DNA from: an uncultured Saprospiraceae bacterium | GTDB taxonomy: Bacteria; Bacteroidota; Bacteroidia; Chitinophagales; Saprospiraceae | DNA: 15,494 bases | Direction of reading: 5' to 3' | Assembly (NCBI GenBank): GCA_937967535.1 | Contig: CALCMV010000196.1 | Location: forward strand, 1 to 15,494 | Shown here: in pieces, positions 1 to 8,023 of the stretch | Position numbering within the stretch: the stretch's first letter is position 1 | How the letters are laid out: every line of letters begins with the position of its first letter | The notes under the pieces: generated by a model | Databases searched by the model: none | Seen by the model: only the letters and a program-made list of their open reading frames with translations | Told to the model about the DNA's origin: nothing | Translations under genes and position numbers: made by a program

Positions 1-1
1 C

Positions 2-607
2 ATGTCCGGCTTATTATTTCAGACAGGTTATCTGACCATCAAACGTATAGAACATCAAGGACGTTTAGCAAGCTACTTCTTGGGTTATCCCAACATGGAA
101 GTTTATAGAGCATTGATACACAATTTATTAGAAGCATTTACTTATAAAGTACATTCAATCGTAAACAGTGCTGTCCTTAGAACACAACGCGCACTTGAGC
201 AGGGCGATGTCGAACTTTTCATCAAGCAATTAGAAGTTCTGTTCGCCGATATTTCCTACCATTTACACCCCAAGAAAAACAAATCGGAAGAAGCTGAATT
301 TAAGATGTGGGAAGGTTATTTTCAAACGATAATTTACCTCATTACTTCTTTTATTGGCTTATTCGTCGAATCCGAAATTACCAAGCACAAAGGACGCTTG
401 GATTTGACGGTTGAGACCGAAAAATTTCTATATTTGATGGAATTTAAATTGGACGAACCCGCCGAAAATGCCATCGAACAAATTAAAAACAGGGAATATC
501 TGACATCTTATGCCAATTCGCCCAAAACGATATACCTCGTCGGGATTGGTTTTTCAAAAACAGAGCGTAATGTAGCGGCTTGGGAAGCCGAAATTTGGGA
601 ACGATAA
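2..607 (+). CDS. AAA-ATPase-like / PD-(D/E)XK nuclease family protein, C-terminal part (5' end outside window)
   Basis: This is the last 201 residues of a protein whose start lies left of the window. It aligns over its whole length with the C-terminal part of the next gene, and the base before the visible ATG also matches, so this ATG is internal. The nuclease-like core is visible as GRLDL (Asp134) followed by EFK (Glu147, Lys149), the D-x(n)-ExK signature of PD-(D/E)XK folds, with a conserved SEITKHK just before it. The full family carries an N-terminal AAA-ATPase-like domain (PF09820) and this C-terminal domain (PF08011). The family is common and often multicopy in Bacteroidota, and its biological role is not established. 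Only 20 nt separate its stop from the start of the second copy, so the two may be co-transcribed. The family call is secure; the function is unknown. Confidence 0.85.
   Translation: MSGLLFQTGYLTIKRIEHQGRLASYFLGYPNMEVYRALIHNLLEAFTYKVHSIVNSAVLRTQRALEQGDVELFIKQLEVLFADISYHLHPKKNKSEEAEFKMWEGYFQTIIYLITSFIGLFVESEITKHKGRLDLTVETEKFLYLMEFKLDEPAENAIEQIKNREYLTSYANSPKTIYLVGIGFSKTERNVAAWEAEIWER
409..492 (+). repeat. 84-bp perfect direct repeat, copy 1 (within first AAA/nuclease gene)
   Basis: These 84 bases are identical, with no mismatch, to 2025-2108 (offset 1616). They encode the segment VETEKFLYLMEFKLDEPAEN and onward, covering the ExK part of the nuclease motif. The genes around the tract have diverged clearly, for example at 150-240 against the matching part of the second copy. 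Confidence 0.95.
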
Positions 608-627
608 ATTTTGCCTATTTTTACACG

Positions 628-2223
628 ATGAAAAAACTACCGATAGGGCTACAAAATTTTAAGGAAATCATAGAAGACGGCTATCTGTATGTAGATAAGA
701 CGCGGCAAATCTATGACTTGGTTGATAAAGGGAAGTTGTACTTTCTTTCACGTCCGCGTCGCTTTGGTAAGTCTTTGTTACTGACTACTTTACGCTATAT
801 TTTTGATGGAGAAAAAGATTTATTTGAGGGGCTGTATATTGCCGAAAAAACGGATTATAATTGGAAGCAGCATCCTGTTTTACAGTTTAATTTTGCGGAA
901 GTAAGTAAAGAAACTTCGGACCTCGAAAAAGGCATCAGTTACATCCTTCAGGATTATGCACGGCAATATGGTGTAGAAATTCCTGATTCAGACATTCGCT
1001 TACAATTTAAATTTTTGGTAAAACGAATCGCCGAAAAACACACATCTGTTATTGTGTTGATTGATGAATATGACAAACCCATTATTGATTTTTTGACAGA
1101 ACCCGAAAAAGCCGCCGCCAACCGTGCCGTTTTGAGGGAGTTTTTCTCGCCTTTGAAGGGTTTAGATTCACAAAAACACCTACGGTTTTTATTCATTACA
1201 GGCGTTTCCAAATTCAGTAAAGTCAGCCTGTTTTCTGATTTGAATAATTTGCAAGATATAACAATAGACCCACTTGGGAATGACTTATTGGGAATTACAC
1301 ATGAAGAATTATTAAAACATTTTGCCGATAATTATATTCAGCCCACTGCCCAACATTTCAATACCAATAAAGAAGACCTACTCAAAAATATAAAACTTTG
1401 GTATAATGGCTACTCCTATGATGGCATCACCAAGTTGTACAATCCATTCTCTCTACTCAATTTTTTTGCTAAAAAACGCTTTGGTAATTTCTGGTTTGCC
1501 ACTGGTACGCCCACCTTTCTGGTAGAAACCATTCGTGATACCCACATCAATCCGCAGGAATTGGAAGAAGTAAAAGTAAACGATGGCTTTTTCGATAAAT
1601 TTTCATTAGAAGAACTCGACATGTCCGGCTTATTATTTCAAACGGGCTATTTGACCATCAAACGTATAGAATTAGAAGGTTATCAAACCGATTACTACTT
1701 GGGCTACCCCAACATGGAAGTGTACAGAGCATTGGTACACAATCTTTTAGAAGCATTTACCTATAAACAAAATAGTACAGTAGGAGGCGCACTTATCAGG
1801 ATGCGAGATGGGTTCAAACAGGGAGATGTAGAAGTATTTGTGCATCAATTAAAAATACTACTTGCTGATATTTCCTACCATTTACAACCCCCAAACAAAT
1901 CCGAAGAAACAGCATTTAAGATGTGGGAAGGTTATTTTCATACCATAATTTACCTCATCACAAGTTTTCTTAATTTGGATGTACAGTCCGAAATTACCAA
2001 GCACAAAGGAAGATTGGATTTGGTGGTTGAGACCGAAAAATTTCTATATTTGATGGAATTTAAATTGGACGAACCCGCCGAAAATGCCATCGAACAAATT
2101 AAAAACAGAGCATATCTGACATCTTATGCCAATTCGACCAAAACCATTTATCTCGTAGGGATTGGTTTTTCAAAAACGGAGCGCAATGTAGCGGCTTGGG
2201 AAGCCGAGATTTGGGAGCGATAA
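628..2223 (+). CDS. AAA-ATPase-like / PD-(D/E)XK nuclease family protein, full length
   Basis: The 531-residue protein opens MKKLPIGLQNFKEII, the typical N-terminus of this family. I chose the ATG at 628 over an in-frame ATG 48 nt upstream that lies inside the preceding gene. Visible parts are an ATP-binding loop RPRRFGKSLL (about residues 42-51), a Walker B-type strand VIVLIDEYDKP (about 141-151), and a C-terminal nuclease-like core with GRLDL (Asp464) and EFK (Glu477, Lys479). All key residues are present, so the protein looks intact. Established for the family: an AAA-like N-domain fused to a PD-(D/E)XK domain, of unproven function. Its C-terminal third duplicates the preceding gene, with an 84-bp identical tract. 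The glycosyltransferase starts 33 nt after its stop. Any role in defence or nucleic acid processing would be inference only. Confidence 0.9.
   Translation: MKKLPIGLQNFKEIIEDGYLYVDKTRQIYDLVDKGKLYFLSRPRRFGKSLLLTTLRYIFDGEKDLFEGLYIAEKTDYNWKQHPVLQFNFAEVSKETSDLEKGISYILQDYARQYGVEIPDSDIRLQFKFLVKRIAEKHTSVIVLIDEYDKPIIDFLTEPEKAAANRAVLREFFSPLKGLDSQKHLRFLFITGVSKFSKVSLFSDLNNLQDITIDPLGNDLLGITHEELLKHFADNYIQPTAQHFNTNKEDLLKNIKLWYNGYSYDGITKLYNPFSLLNFFAKKRFGNFWFATGTPTFLVETIRDTHINPQELEEVKVNDGFFDKFSLEELDMSGLLFQTGYLTIKRIELEGYQTDYYLGYPNMEVYRALVHNLLEAFTYKQNSTVGGALIRMRDGFKQGDVEVFVHQLKILLADISYHLQPPNKSEETAFKMWEGYFHTIIYLITSFLNLDVQSEITKHKGRLDLVVETEKFLYLMEFKLDEPAENAIEQIKNRAYLTSYANSTKTIYLVGIGFSKTERNVAAWEAEIWER
2025..2108 (+). 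repeat. 84-bp perfect direct repeat, copy 2 (within second AAA/nuclease gene)
   Basis: Second copy of the identical tract, at the same place in the paralogous gene. The two copies lie 1616 bp apart in direct orientation, so recombination between them would delete or duplicate one gene length. Confidence 0.95.
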
Positions 2224-2256
2224 TACCACACATAATTCATTTTCTAAAATTATATA

Positions 2257-3180
2257 ATGCAAATTTCCATCGTCATTCCTGTGTATAATGAATCGGAAGG
2301 AATTGATGAACTTTACCGTCGAACAATGACTGCAATCAGTTCATTTTCAGATAGTTTTGAGCTTATCTGTGTGGATGATGGCAGTGAGGATACGAGCCTT
2401 TCTCAACTCATTGACTACCACAAACAAGACCCGCGATTTAAGGTCATTTCACTATCGCGCAACTTCGGGCATCAATCGGCAGTGTTGGCAGGTTTGAGTG
2501 TAGCAAAGGGCGATTATATAGGTATCATGGATGGTGATTTGCAAGACCCACCGGAGATTTTTGAGCGTTTTTATCACAAAATGAAAGAGGGTTTTGATGT
2601 CGTCTATGCCGTCCGTAAGAAGCGCAAAGAGGGTTTGGTCAAGAAATTTGCCTATTGGCTCTACTACCGCTTATTAGCTAAGATGTCCGACACGAATATT
2701 CCATTGGATAGTGGCGATTTTTGTATGATGTCGCGGCGGGTATTGGATAAAATGTTGACTATGCAAGAGCAAAGTCTTTACCTGCGTGGTATACGTGCAT
2801 GGGTCGGCTATCCGCAAGCAGGCTTGGAGTACGAACGTGCCGAGCGATTCGCCGGAGAACCCAAATACGATTTCAAACAACTCTTTCGATTGGCTTATAA
2901 TGGCATGTTTAGCTTTAGTAGTTTGCCGGTGCGGGTGATGCGTCGCTTAGGTTACTTTACACTGATTTTTAGTTTTTTATACTTTTTAAAAATTCTTATT
3001 TCATACTTTTTGTATAATGATGCGCCGCAAGGCTTTACTACGCTTGCCCTTGCGATTTTCTTCTTTAGTGGCGTACAGTTGATTTCGATTGGTGTATTGG
3101 GAGAGTACGTATATCGCACCTATAATGAGTCGCGCGAGCGTCCGCTTTTTATTATTAAAGACAAATATCTTAATGAGTAA
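2257..3180 (+). CDS. Family 2 glycosyltransferase, polyprenyl-phosphate glycosyltransferase type (DPM1/GtrB/ArnC-like)
   Basis: The 307-residue protein starts MQISIVIPVYNES, the standard GT2 N-terminal strand. It has the nucleotide-sugar binding VDDGSEDTS (Asp40-Asp41) and the metal-binding DxD in DGDLQDPP (Asp92, Asp94). SLSRNFGHQSAVLAGL (about 65-80) is characteristic of the enzymes that load a sugar onto undecaprenyl or dolichyl phosphate. Two hydrophobic helices (about 230-252 and 262-284) anchor the C-terminus in the inner membrane. Length and layout match GtrB/ArnC-like proteins. The likely reaction is NDP-sugar plus polyprenyl phosphate to polyprenyl-phosphate-sugar, feeding modification of a surface glycan. 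The sugar cannot be read from sequence. It lies 33 nt after the AAA/nuclease gene and upstream of the sulfotransferase-like gene, which would suit surface polysaccharide decoration, though the 126-nt gap to the latter argues against tight coupling. Confidence 0.93.
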   Translation: MQISIVIPVYNESEGIDELYRRTMTAISSFSDSFELICVDDGSEDTSLSQLIDYHKQDPRFKVISLSRNFGHQSAVLAGLSVAKGDYIGIMDGDLQDPPEIFERFYHKMKEGFDVVYAVRKKRKEGLVKKFAYWLYYRLLAKMSDTNIPLDSGDFCMMSRRVLDKMLTMQEQSLYLRGIRAWVGYPQAGLEYERAERFAGEPKYDFKQLFRLAYNGMFSFSSLPVRVMRRLGYFTLIFSFLYFLKILISYFLYNDAPQGFTTLALAIFFFSGVQLISIGVLGEYVYRTYNESRERPLFIIKDKYLNE

Positions 3181-3272
3181 TGAGTAATGAGTAATTTTTG
3201 ATTTTTGATTTTTGATTTTTGATTGGTTTTGCCTGAATTTTTATGAAATAAAATTTTCTACAATCAAAAATC
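3174..3272. repeat. Short tandem repeats and inverted repeat between glycosyltransferase and sulfotransferase-like genes
   Basis: Three tandem TGAGTAA units (3174-3194, the first ending in the glycosyltransferase stop) run straight into four TTTTTGA units (3195-3222). The last of these forms a 12-bp perfect inverted repeat, 3214-3225 GATTTTTGATTG against 3261-3272, with a 35-nt loop. The stretch that follows (3273-3300) is again low-complexity, of the AATCTAAA type. It may act as a weak transcription end, but there is no clean T-tract. It is best described as intergenic simple sequence. Confidence 0.7.
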
Positions 3273-3306
3273 TAAAATCACTCAATCTAAAATCTAAAAT
3301 GATTCC

Positions 3307-4302
3307 TTGAACACATACGAAAACATACAATCTAAAAATCTCTTCTTTATCACCGGACGCGGCAGGTCGGGAACTTGGCTATTGCAATCTATCCTTGATA
3401 CGCATCCCGATATTTGTGTGACCCCCGAAGCCCTTTTTATCATTCATTTGTATGAAAAATATGCGAACACAAAAAAATGGACTACCCAACGTAAAACCGC
3501 TTTTGTGAGCGATCTTTTTACGGAAAAAAAACTAACAGACTGGTGGCAAAGTACGCCCGATTTAATTCATAATTTACTGGAAAAATACCCGCCCGAAAGC
3601 CAATTTTCTGAATTGTGCAAAGCCGTTTATTACGAATATGCACAGCGAAATGACAAACAAAACACGATTCTTTTAGGAGATAAAAACCCCGAATACAGCT
3701 TGTATATCAGGCGTTTAGCGCAGCTTTATCCCAAATCAAAATTTATACATCTCGTGCGCGACCCGCGTGCAAATGTATTGTCGTATCAAAACGTGGATTT
3801 TGATGTGAGTAATACGGCGGCATTGGCACATCGTTGGAAAAAATATAACGAACAGGTATTGGATGGTCAGCAAGAAATGCCGGATAGAATTTTGGTGATT
3901 CATTATGAAGATTTACTGACAGATACGCAGGAAACTCTGAAACAGATTTGTGCATTTTTGGGTGTAGATTTTATGCCGCAGTTATTGGAATTTTACAAGC
4001 ACTCGAAAAATATATTTGATTGGAATAAAAAAATCACTGAACCCATTGACCCGAAAAAAGCCGATGCGTGGATGGCTAAAGTACAGCCGGAAGATGAAGC
4101 CTGTATTTTCAAAATTGCAGGGAAAACAGCCGCCCGTTTTGGTTATCATTCAGTGCTTGTACCAAAATTAACTGTAAAAAATCGCTTAGGTATCTTCTTC
4201 AGTATGTTAATTTTTTGCTTGGAGAAATTTTTATTCAAATTACCCTTAAAATGGCGGGCAGCTATTTTGCATATTTATCGGCATAGGACGAAAGTGTTAT
4301 GA
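3307..4302 (+). CDS. Sulfotransferase family protein (PAPS-dependent type), probable TTG start
   Basis: The 331-residue product has the two PAPS-binding signatures of sulfotransferases. The 5'-phosphosulfate loop is TGRGRSGTWLLQSIL (residues 16-30). The 3'-phosphate site is LVRDPRANVLSYQN (Arg151, Ser159). GDKNPEY (124-130) and HYEDLL (199-204) are also typical. These enzymes move a sulfate group from PAPS to a carbohydrate, lipid or other acceptor; here the acceptor is unknown. The start is odd. The in-frame candidate is TTG at 3307, because no in-frame ATG precedes the essential N-terminal loop. An ATG at 3299 is in another frame and meets TGA after three codons. Either TTG is used or one base is missing or extra here. 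The C-terminus is basic with a hydrophobic stretch (about 298-310), so membrane association is possible. Confidence 0.85.
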   Translation: MNTYENIQSKNLFFITGRGRSGTWLLQSILDTHPDICVTPEALFIIHLYEKYANTKKWTTQRKTAFVSDLFTEKKLTDWWQSTPDLIHNLLEKYPPESQFSELCKAVYYEYAQRNDKQNTILLGDKNPEYSLYIRRLAQLYPKSKFIHLVRDPRANVLSYQNVDFDVSNTAALAHRWKKYNEQVLDGQQEMPDRILVIHYEDLLTDTQETLKQICAFLGVDFMPQLLEFYKHSKNIFDWNKKITEPIDPKKADAWMAKVQPEDEACIFKIAGKTAARFGYHSVLVPKLTVKNRLGIFFSMLIFCLEKFLFKLPLKWRAAILHIYRHRTKVL

Positions 4303-4391
4303 TTTATTTTTATACTTAAAAAAATGAATTTATAATTATTTGAAAATCAAATTAGAAAGATTGAAAATTATTTTCAATAAAAAAAATAAAA

Positions 4392-4427
4392 AATCCGCGC
4401 AATCTATGTAATCTGCTAAATCTGTGT
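4392..4427 (+). repeat. Four tandem 9-bp units AATCYNNNN
   Basis: The units are AATCCGCGC, AATCTATGT, AATCTGCTA and AATCTGTGT, head to tail and exactly 9 bp apart, followed by TCC. The AATCY core is constant and the last four bases vary. The stretch is intergenic and has no obvious gene or stem-loop. Confidence 0.7.
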
Positions 4428-4525
4428 TCCATTTCGATAGTTTTTTGCAAAAATGGTCAAAGAACCTCAAAAATCTGTCCTGCACCTACTCAATTTATTT
4501 TATTCCTAAACGGCAATTTTTTCAT

Positions 4526-4533
4526 TACCTTTG
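4526..4533 (+). promoter_or_regulatory. Bacteroidota -7 promoter element TAnnTTTG for ptrB
   Basis: TACCTTTG matches the Bacteroidota -7 consensus exactly and lies 47 nt before the ATG at 4581, a normal leader length for the phylum. No convincing TTG -33 box is visible at the expected distance, so this rests on the -7 box and its position. Confidence 0.5.
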
Positions 4534-4580
4534 TACGCCTACACGAAGCGATTTTGCAAATCGCGCTATATTTTCCACTC

Positions 4581-6695
4581 ATGAATAAATTACAATTAAT
4601 TATTTTGATACTGCTTGTGTGTACTTCATGCAAGAAAAATAAAACAAGGGTAAATATGGAAGCACCAAAAGCCAAACAAGTTGAACACCGCGACACCACG
4701 CACGGCGACGTGCGAATAGACCAATATTACTGGCTGCGCGAAAAAGAAAATCAAGAGGTCATTGATTACCTTAAAGAAGAAAATGCTTATACGGAAGAAC
4801 TAACCAAACACACCAAAAAATTGCAGGAAAAACTCTATGAAGAAATGGTCGCACGTATCAAAGAAACCGACCTTTCCGTGCCGGTCAAAGAAGACGATTA
4901 CTATTATTACTCGCGTACCGAAGAAGGGAAAAACTATTCTATTTACTGCCGCAAAAAGGGTAGCTTGGAGGCAGAAGAGGAAATTTTGCTCGACGGCAAC
5001 CAACTCGCCGAAGGCAAAGAATATTTTTCGCTACGAAGTTTTGAGGTGAGCGACAACCATAAATTACTGGCATTTGCGGCAGATTATAATGGTTCGGAGC
5101 AGTACGATATTTATGTCAAAAACCTCGAAACGGGCGAGATGCTCAAAGATGAAATCAATACCACAGGCGGTACGATTGTGTGGGCAAATGATAATGAAAC
5201 TTTCTTTTATACGATGCTCGACCCGGCGCGTCGCCCCTACCAATTGCATCGGCACAAACTCGGCTCTTCGAGCGATGAATTGGTCTTTGAAGAAAAAGAC
5301 GAATCCTTCTTTTTGGGGGCTTACAAAACGAAAAGCGACCGTTTTATTTTCATAGCTTTGGGCAGCCAAGTGACCAACGAATACCGTTATTTGGAGGCAG
5401 ATAATCCGACAGGAAAATTCAAAGTATTTGCGCCGCGCAAACAAAACGAAGAGTACAGCGTGACGCATCATGCCAATGATTTTTATATCGTCACGAATGA
5501 TGATGCACTCAATTTCAAAGTGATGAAAACCTCACTCGGCAAGACAAACAGAAGGCACTGGGAGACCTTCATTCCGCACGACGATAAGGTATTGATTAGT
5601 AATGTAGAGGCGTTCAAAAATCATTTAGTCGTATACGGGCGCAAGGGTGGTTTTAAGAATATTTCCATTATCAATTTAGAAAATAATAAAAAACATGAAG
5701 TCGAATTTCCCGAACCTGTCTATACCTACTGGGGCAGCGAAAATCCCGACTTCAATACAGATTTATTGCGCTTTACCTACTCATCACCAATCACGCCACG
5801 TACTGTGTATGATTATGATATGAATAGTAAAAAACTCATATTAAAGAAAGAATACGAAGTACTCGGCGGCTACGATAAGAGCAATTATATCACCGAACGC
5901 ACCTTTGCCACTGCCAAAGACGGTACGAAAATTCCTATCTCGATTGCCTACAAAAAAGGCTTGAAAAAGAACGCAAAAAACCCCTGTTATTTGCAAGGTT
6001 ACGGCTCGTATGGCTTCAGTTACGACCCGGCATTTACCTCCACGCGGGTCAGCCTCATGGACAGGGGCTTCGTGTATGCACTCGCGCACATACGCGGGGG
6101 CAGCGAGATGGGCAGACAGTGGTATGAAGACGGCAAATACCTTAAAAAGAAAAACACATTTACCGATTTTATCGCCTGTGCCGAGCATGTTATTTCCGAA
6201 AAATACACAACAAAAGAACGACTCGCTATACAAGGCGGCAGCGCGGGTGGTTTGCTCATGGGGGCAGTCACCAATATGCGCCCCGACCTATTCGCGGCAG
6301 TGGTCGCAGATGTGCCTTTTGTAGATGTGATTAATACGATGTTGGACGAGACGATACCCCTGACCGTTATCGAATACGAAGAATGGGGCAACCCGAACAA
6401 TAAGGAATATTACGACTACATGAAGTCCTATTCGCCCTACGATAATGTGGAAAAAAAGGACTATCCACACATGCTCGTTACCGCCGGACTCAACGACCCG
6501 CGTGTGCAATATTGGGAACCCGCCAAATGGACCGCAAAACTCCGCGAACTCAAAACCAATGATAACACACTCATACTCAAAACCAATATGGGGGCAGGAC
6601 ATGGTGGTGCATCAGGACGGTATGAGCGATTAAAAGAAATTGCCTTTGATTATGCCTTTGTGATTGATAAAGTAGGTGAAAATATTAAAAATTAA
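4581..6695 (+). CDS. ptrB: Oligopeptidase B, S9A serine peptidase family, predicted lipoprotein
   Basis: The protein has 704 residues from the ATG at 4581. A TTG 27 nt upstream is a poorer start because it would put nine residues ahead of the signal peptide. The N-terminus is a lipoprotein-type signal, MNKLQLIILILLVCTSCKK, with Cys17 the likely lipidated residue. A propeller domain follows (about 45-430, with the typical DQYYWLREKENQEVIDYL at the front). The alpha/beta hydrolase domain is C-terminal, with GGSAGG (Ser554), GLNDPRV (Asp639) and GAGHGG (His674) as the complete catalytic triad. Oligopeptidase B enzymes cut short peptides after basic residues. Export with a lipid anchor suggests peptide digestion at the envelope. 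It has its own promoter motif and appears monocistronic. The family call is very secure; lipidation is inferred from the N-terminus. Confidence 0.94.
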   Translation: MNKLQLIILILLVCTSCKKNKTRVNMEAPKAKQVEHRDTTHGDVRIDQYYWLREKENQEVIDYLKEENAYTEELTKHTKKLQEKLYEEMVARIKETDLSVPVKEDDYYYYSRTEEGKNYSIYCRKKGSLEAEEEILLDGNQLAEGKEYFSLRSFEVSDNHKLLAFAADYNGSEQYDIYVKNLETGEMLKDEINTTGGTIVWANDNETFFYTMLDPARRPYQLHRHKLGSSSDELVFEEKDESFFLGAYKTKSDRFIFIALGSQVTNEYRYLEADNPTGKFKVFAPRKQNEEYSVTHHANDFYIVTNDDALNFKVMKTSLGKTNRRHWETFIPHDDKVLISNVEAFKNHLVVYGRKGGFKNISIINLENNKKHEVEFPEPVYTYWGSENPDFNTDLLRFTYSSPITPRTVYDYDMNSKKLILKKEYEVLGGYDKSNYITERTFATAKDGTKIPISIAYKKGLKKNAKNPCYLQGYGSYGFSYDPAFTSTRVSLMDRGFVYALAHIRGGSEMGRQWYEDGKYLKKKNTFTDFIACAEHVISEKYTTKERLAIQGGSAGGLLMGAVTNMRPDLFAAVVADVPFVDVINTMLDETIPLTVIEYEEWGNPNNKEYYDYMKSYSPYDNVEKKDYPHMLVTAGLNDPRVQYWEPAKWTAKLRELKTNDNTLILKTNMGAGHGGASGRYERLKEIAFDYAFVIDKVGENIKN

Positions 6696-7084
6696 ATTTA
6701 TGTCAATGATTTTTCGTAAAGTTATTTGTTACATTAGTCTGATTTGTAGTTTTTTATAAATTATTCATTTAATAATAATCTAATTATCACGCATATTTTC
6801 TACTTAACTAAAATATTTTTTCACGAAAAAATTATTTACATCTATTTTTATGAAAAATATATACGTTTATATAGTCTAAGCATATGTAGATGAATTTTTT
6901 AACAAAAAAAAAGCCCTAATACTATGTCACAAAAAAAGAAAAAAATGTGATGTAGAATACGTAATTTATCCGTTTCTTACAGACATCAATTACATATGTT
7001 CTATATAATTACAATTCAATCCAACATTTTATAAGGCTTTAGAATTGAAAAGACAGTTCAACAACAAAGTCCTTAACTCAAGCG
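6696..7084. other. Gene-free AT-rich stretch, possibly containing a small RNA on the + strand
   Basis: No convincing ORF, tRNA or promoter box is visible in this very AT-rich segment. It is notable only because a strong + strand terminator ends it at 7085-7118, nearly 400 nt beyond the ptrB stop. Either the ptrB mRNA has a long 3' tail or a small RNA is made from here. I see no recognised RNA family. Confidence 0.4.
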
Positions 7085-7118
7085 GAGGTTTACGGTGTCA
7101 CATCGTAAACCTCTTTTT
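7085..7118 (+). terminator. Rho-independent terminator (+ strand), overlapping the 3' end of the - strand carboxyltransferase gene
   Basis: A perfect 10-bp stem GAGGTTTACG (7085-7094) pairs with CGTAAACCTC (7104-7113) around a 9-nt loop, followed at once by TTTTT. The T-tract is present only on the + side. On the - strand, the sequence after the hairpin reads CGCTTGAGTT, so it is not a good terminator for the - strand gene whose stop (7098-7100) sits in the loop. Confidence 0.8.
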
Positions 7119-8018
7119 ATTTTCATGCAAAAATAATTGCCTCGCCTCCCTTTCGTTCACCATTCTAAAATGCAAATTACCTTTAGGTGCTATCTGTGCC
7201 AAACGTCCCAAATCTGCCTCAATCACCTTCCCGATACGAGGATAGCCACCCGTTGTTTGTCCGTCTTGCATCAGTACAATCGGCTGTCCGTTGGCGGGTA
7301 ATTGAATCGTGCCGGGCAGTGTAGCCGAAGAAATCATCGAAAATTTTTCCTTTAATTTCAAGGACTTTCCTGCCAGTCGAATACCCATTCGATTGCTATC
7401 CGTATGTACTTGATAAAGGGTCTTTTCAAATCCTTGTCGGGAAGCCGTTGAGAGGTATTCCCATTCCGGTCCGCGCACTATTCTTATTATATTTTTTTTT
7501 ATGGAAAAATACGGACGAAAATATTCTGCTAATATGCGATTAGGATTTTTGGGGCTTTCATTTTTCCATATTAATCTATCACCAAGCTGCAAAGCCCGAC
7601 CTCGAAAACCACCAAAGCCACCCGATATATAGGTCGAATAACTTTGCATAAGCTCCTCAATATCAGGTAATCCCTGCACTGCTACATAGGTGCGTGTACC
7701 TGTTTGAGCGTAGGTAAGCGCGAGCGTATCACCGGAGTATACTTCGATGCTGCGGTACATTTCGCAAGGCAGGTCATTGAGTCGGGCTTTCATATCTGCG
7801 CCTGTGAGTGCGATAATTTGACGCTGCTCAAAACGGAATATGCCACCATAAAAACTACATTCCAAAACGGGGGCATCCGAGGGATTGCCCACCAGATAAT
7901 TGGCATGAGATTGGGCGCGACTATCCATGACACCCGACTGTGGAATGCCCAAATGCCGATAGCCAAATCGTCCGGCATCTTGTATCGTGGTCAGTAAACC
8001 GTTTTTGATGATTTGCAT
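7098..8018 (-). CDS. Biotin-dependent carboxyltransferase / 5-oxoprolinase subunit C-like protein (PxpC/YbgK/KipA, AHS2 domain)
   Basis: The 306-residue protein starts MQIIKNGLLTTIQDAGRFGYRHLGIPQSGVMD, the hallmark opening of the AHS2 family, followed by LECSFYGGIFRF and IALTGADM. The middle has VAVQGLPDIEE and SGGFGGFRGRALQLGD, and GQTTGGYPRIGKVIEADLGRLAQIAPKG comes near the end. All are standard family blocks, and the length equals E. coli PxpC. PxpC works with PxpB, and usually PxpA, in ATP-driven hydrolysis of 5-oxoproline to glutamate. Related domains occur in urea carboxylase and in the KipI-KipA pair. Here it stands alone, with no pxpA or pxpB nearby, so its partner must be elsewhere or its job may differ. 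It is divergent from rfbA. I see no clear -7 promoter box upstream on the - strand. Confidence 0.9.
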   Translation of the reverse strand: MQIIKNGLLTTIQDAGRFGYRHLGIPQSGVMDSRAQSHANYLVGNPSDAPVLECSFYGGIFRFEQRQIIALTGADMKARLNDLPCEMYRSIEVYSGDTLALTYAQTGTRTYVAVQGLPDIEELMQSYSTYISGGFGGFRGRALQLGDRLIWKNESPKNPNRILAEYFRPYFSIKKNIIRIVRGPEWEYLSTASRQGFEKTLYQVHTDSNRMGIRLAGKSLKLKEKFSMISSATLPGTIQLPANGQPIVLMQDGQTTGGYPRIGKVIEADLGRLAQIAPKGNLHFRMVNEREARQLFLHENKKRFTM

Positions 8019-8023
8019 TTTTG

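Larger units (their letters stand above)
4303..4580. other. Intergenic stretch, AT-rich, with a 9-bp tandem repeat and a promoter
   Basis: No coding sequence is visible. The left half is poly-A/T-rich without a clear hairpin. The 9-bp repeat at 4392-4427 and the promoter motif at 4526-4533 are listed separately. Confidence 0.6.

Noticed and set aside
3195..3300. CRISPR-like array of TTTTTGA and AATCTAAA repeats
   Set aside because: Units are far too short, there are no spacers and no cas genes; it is simple sequence.
3299..3312. prfB-type programmed frameshift at CCT-TGA before the sulfotransferase frame
   Set aside because: A +1 shift there enters the wrong frame; only a -1 shift would reach it and no slippery heptamer is present.
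5064..5471. Long opposite-strand reading frame inside ptrB
   Set aside because: It lies fully within a clearly coding, conserved gene and has no recognisable product, so it is a shadow frame.
7045..7245. + strand frame over the terminator and the end of the carboxyltransferase gene
   Set aside because: It has no ATG-led context, is low in complexity, and overlaps the terminator and a secure - strand gene.
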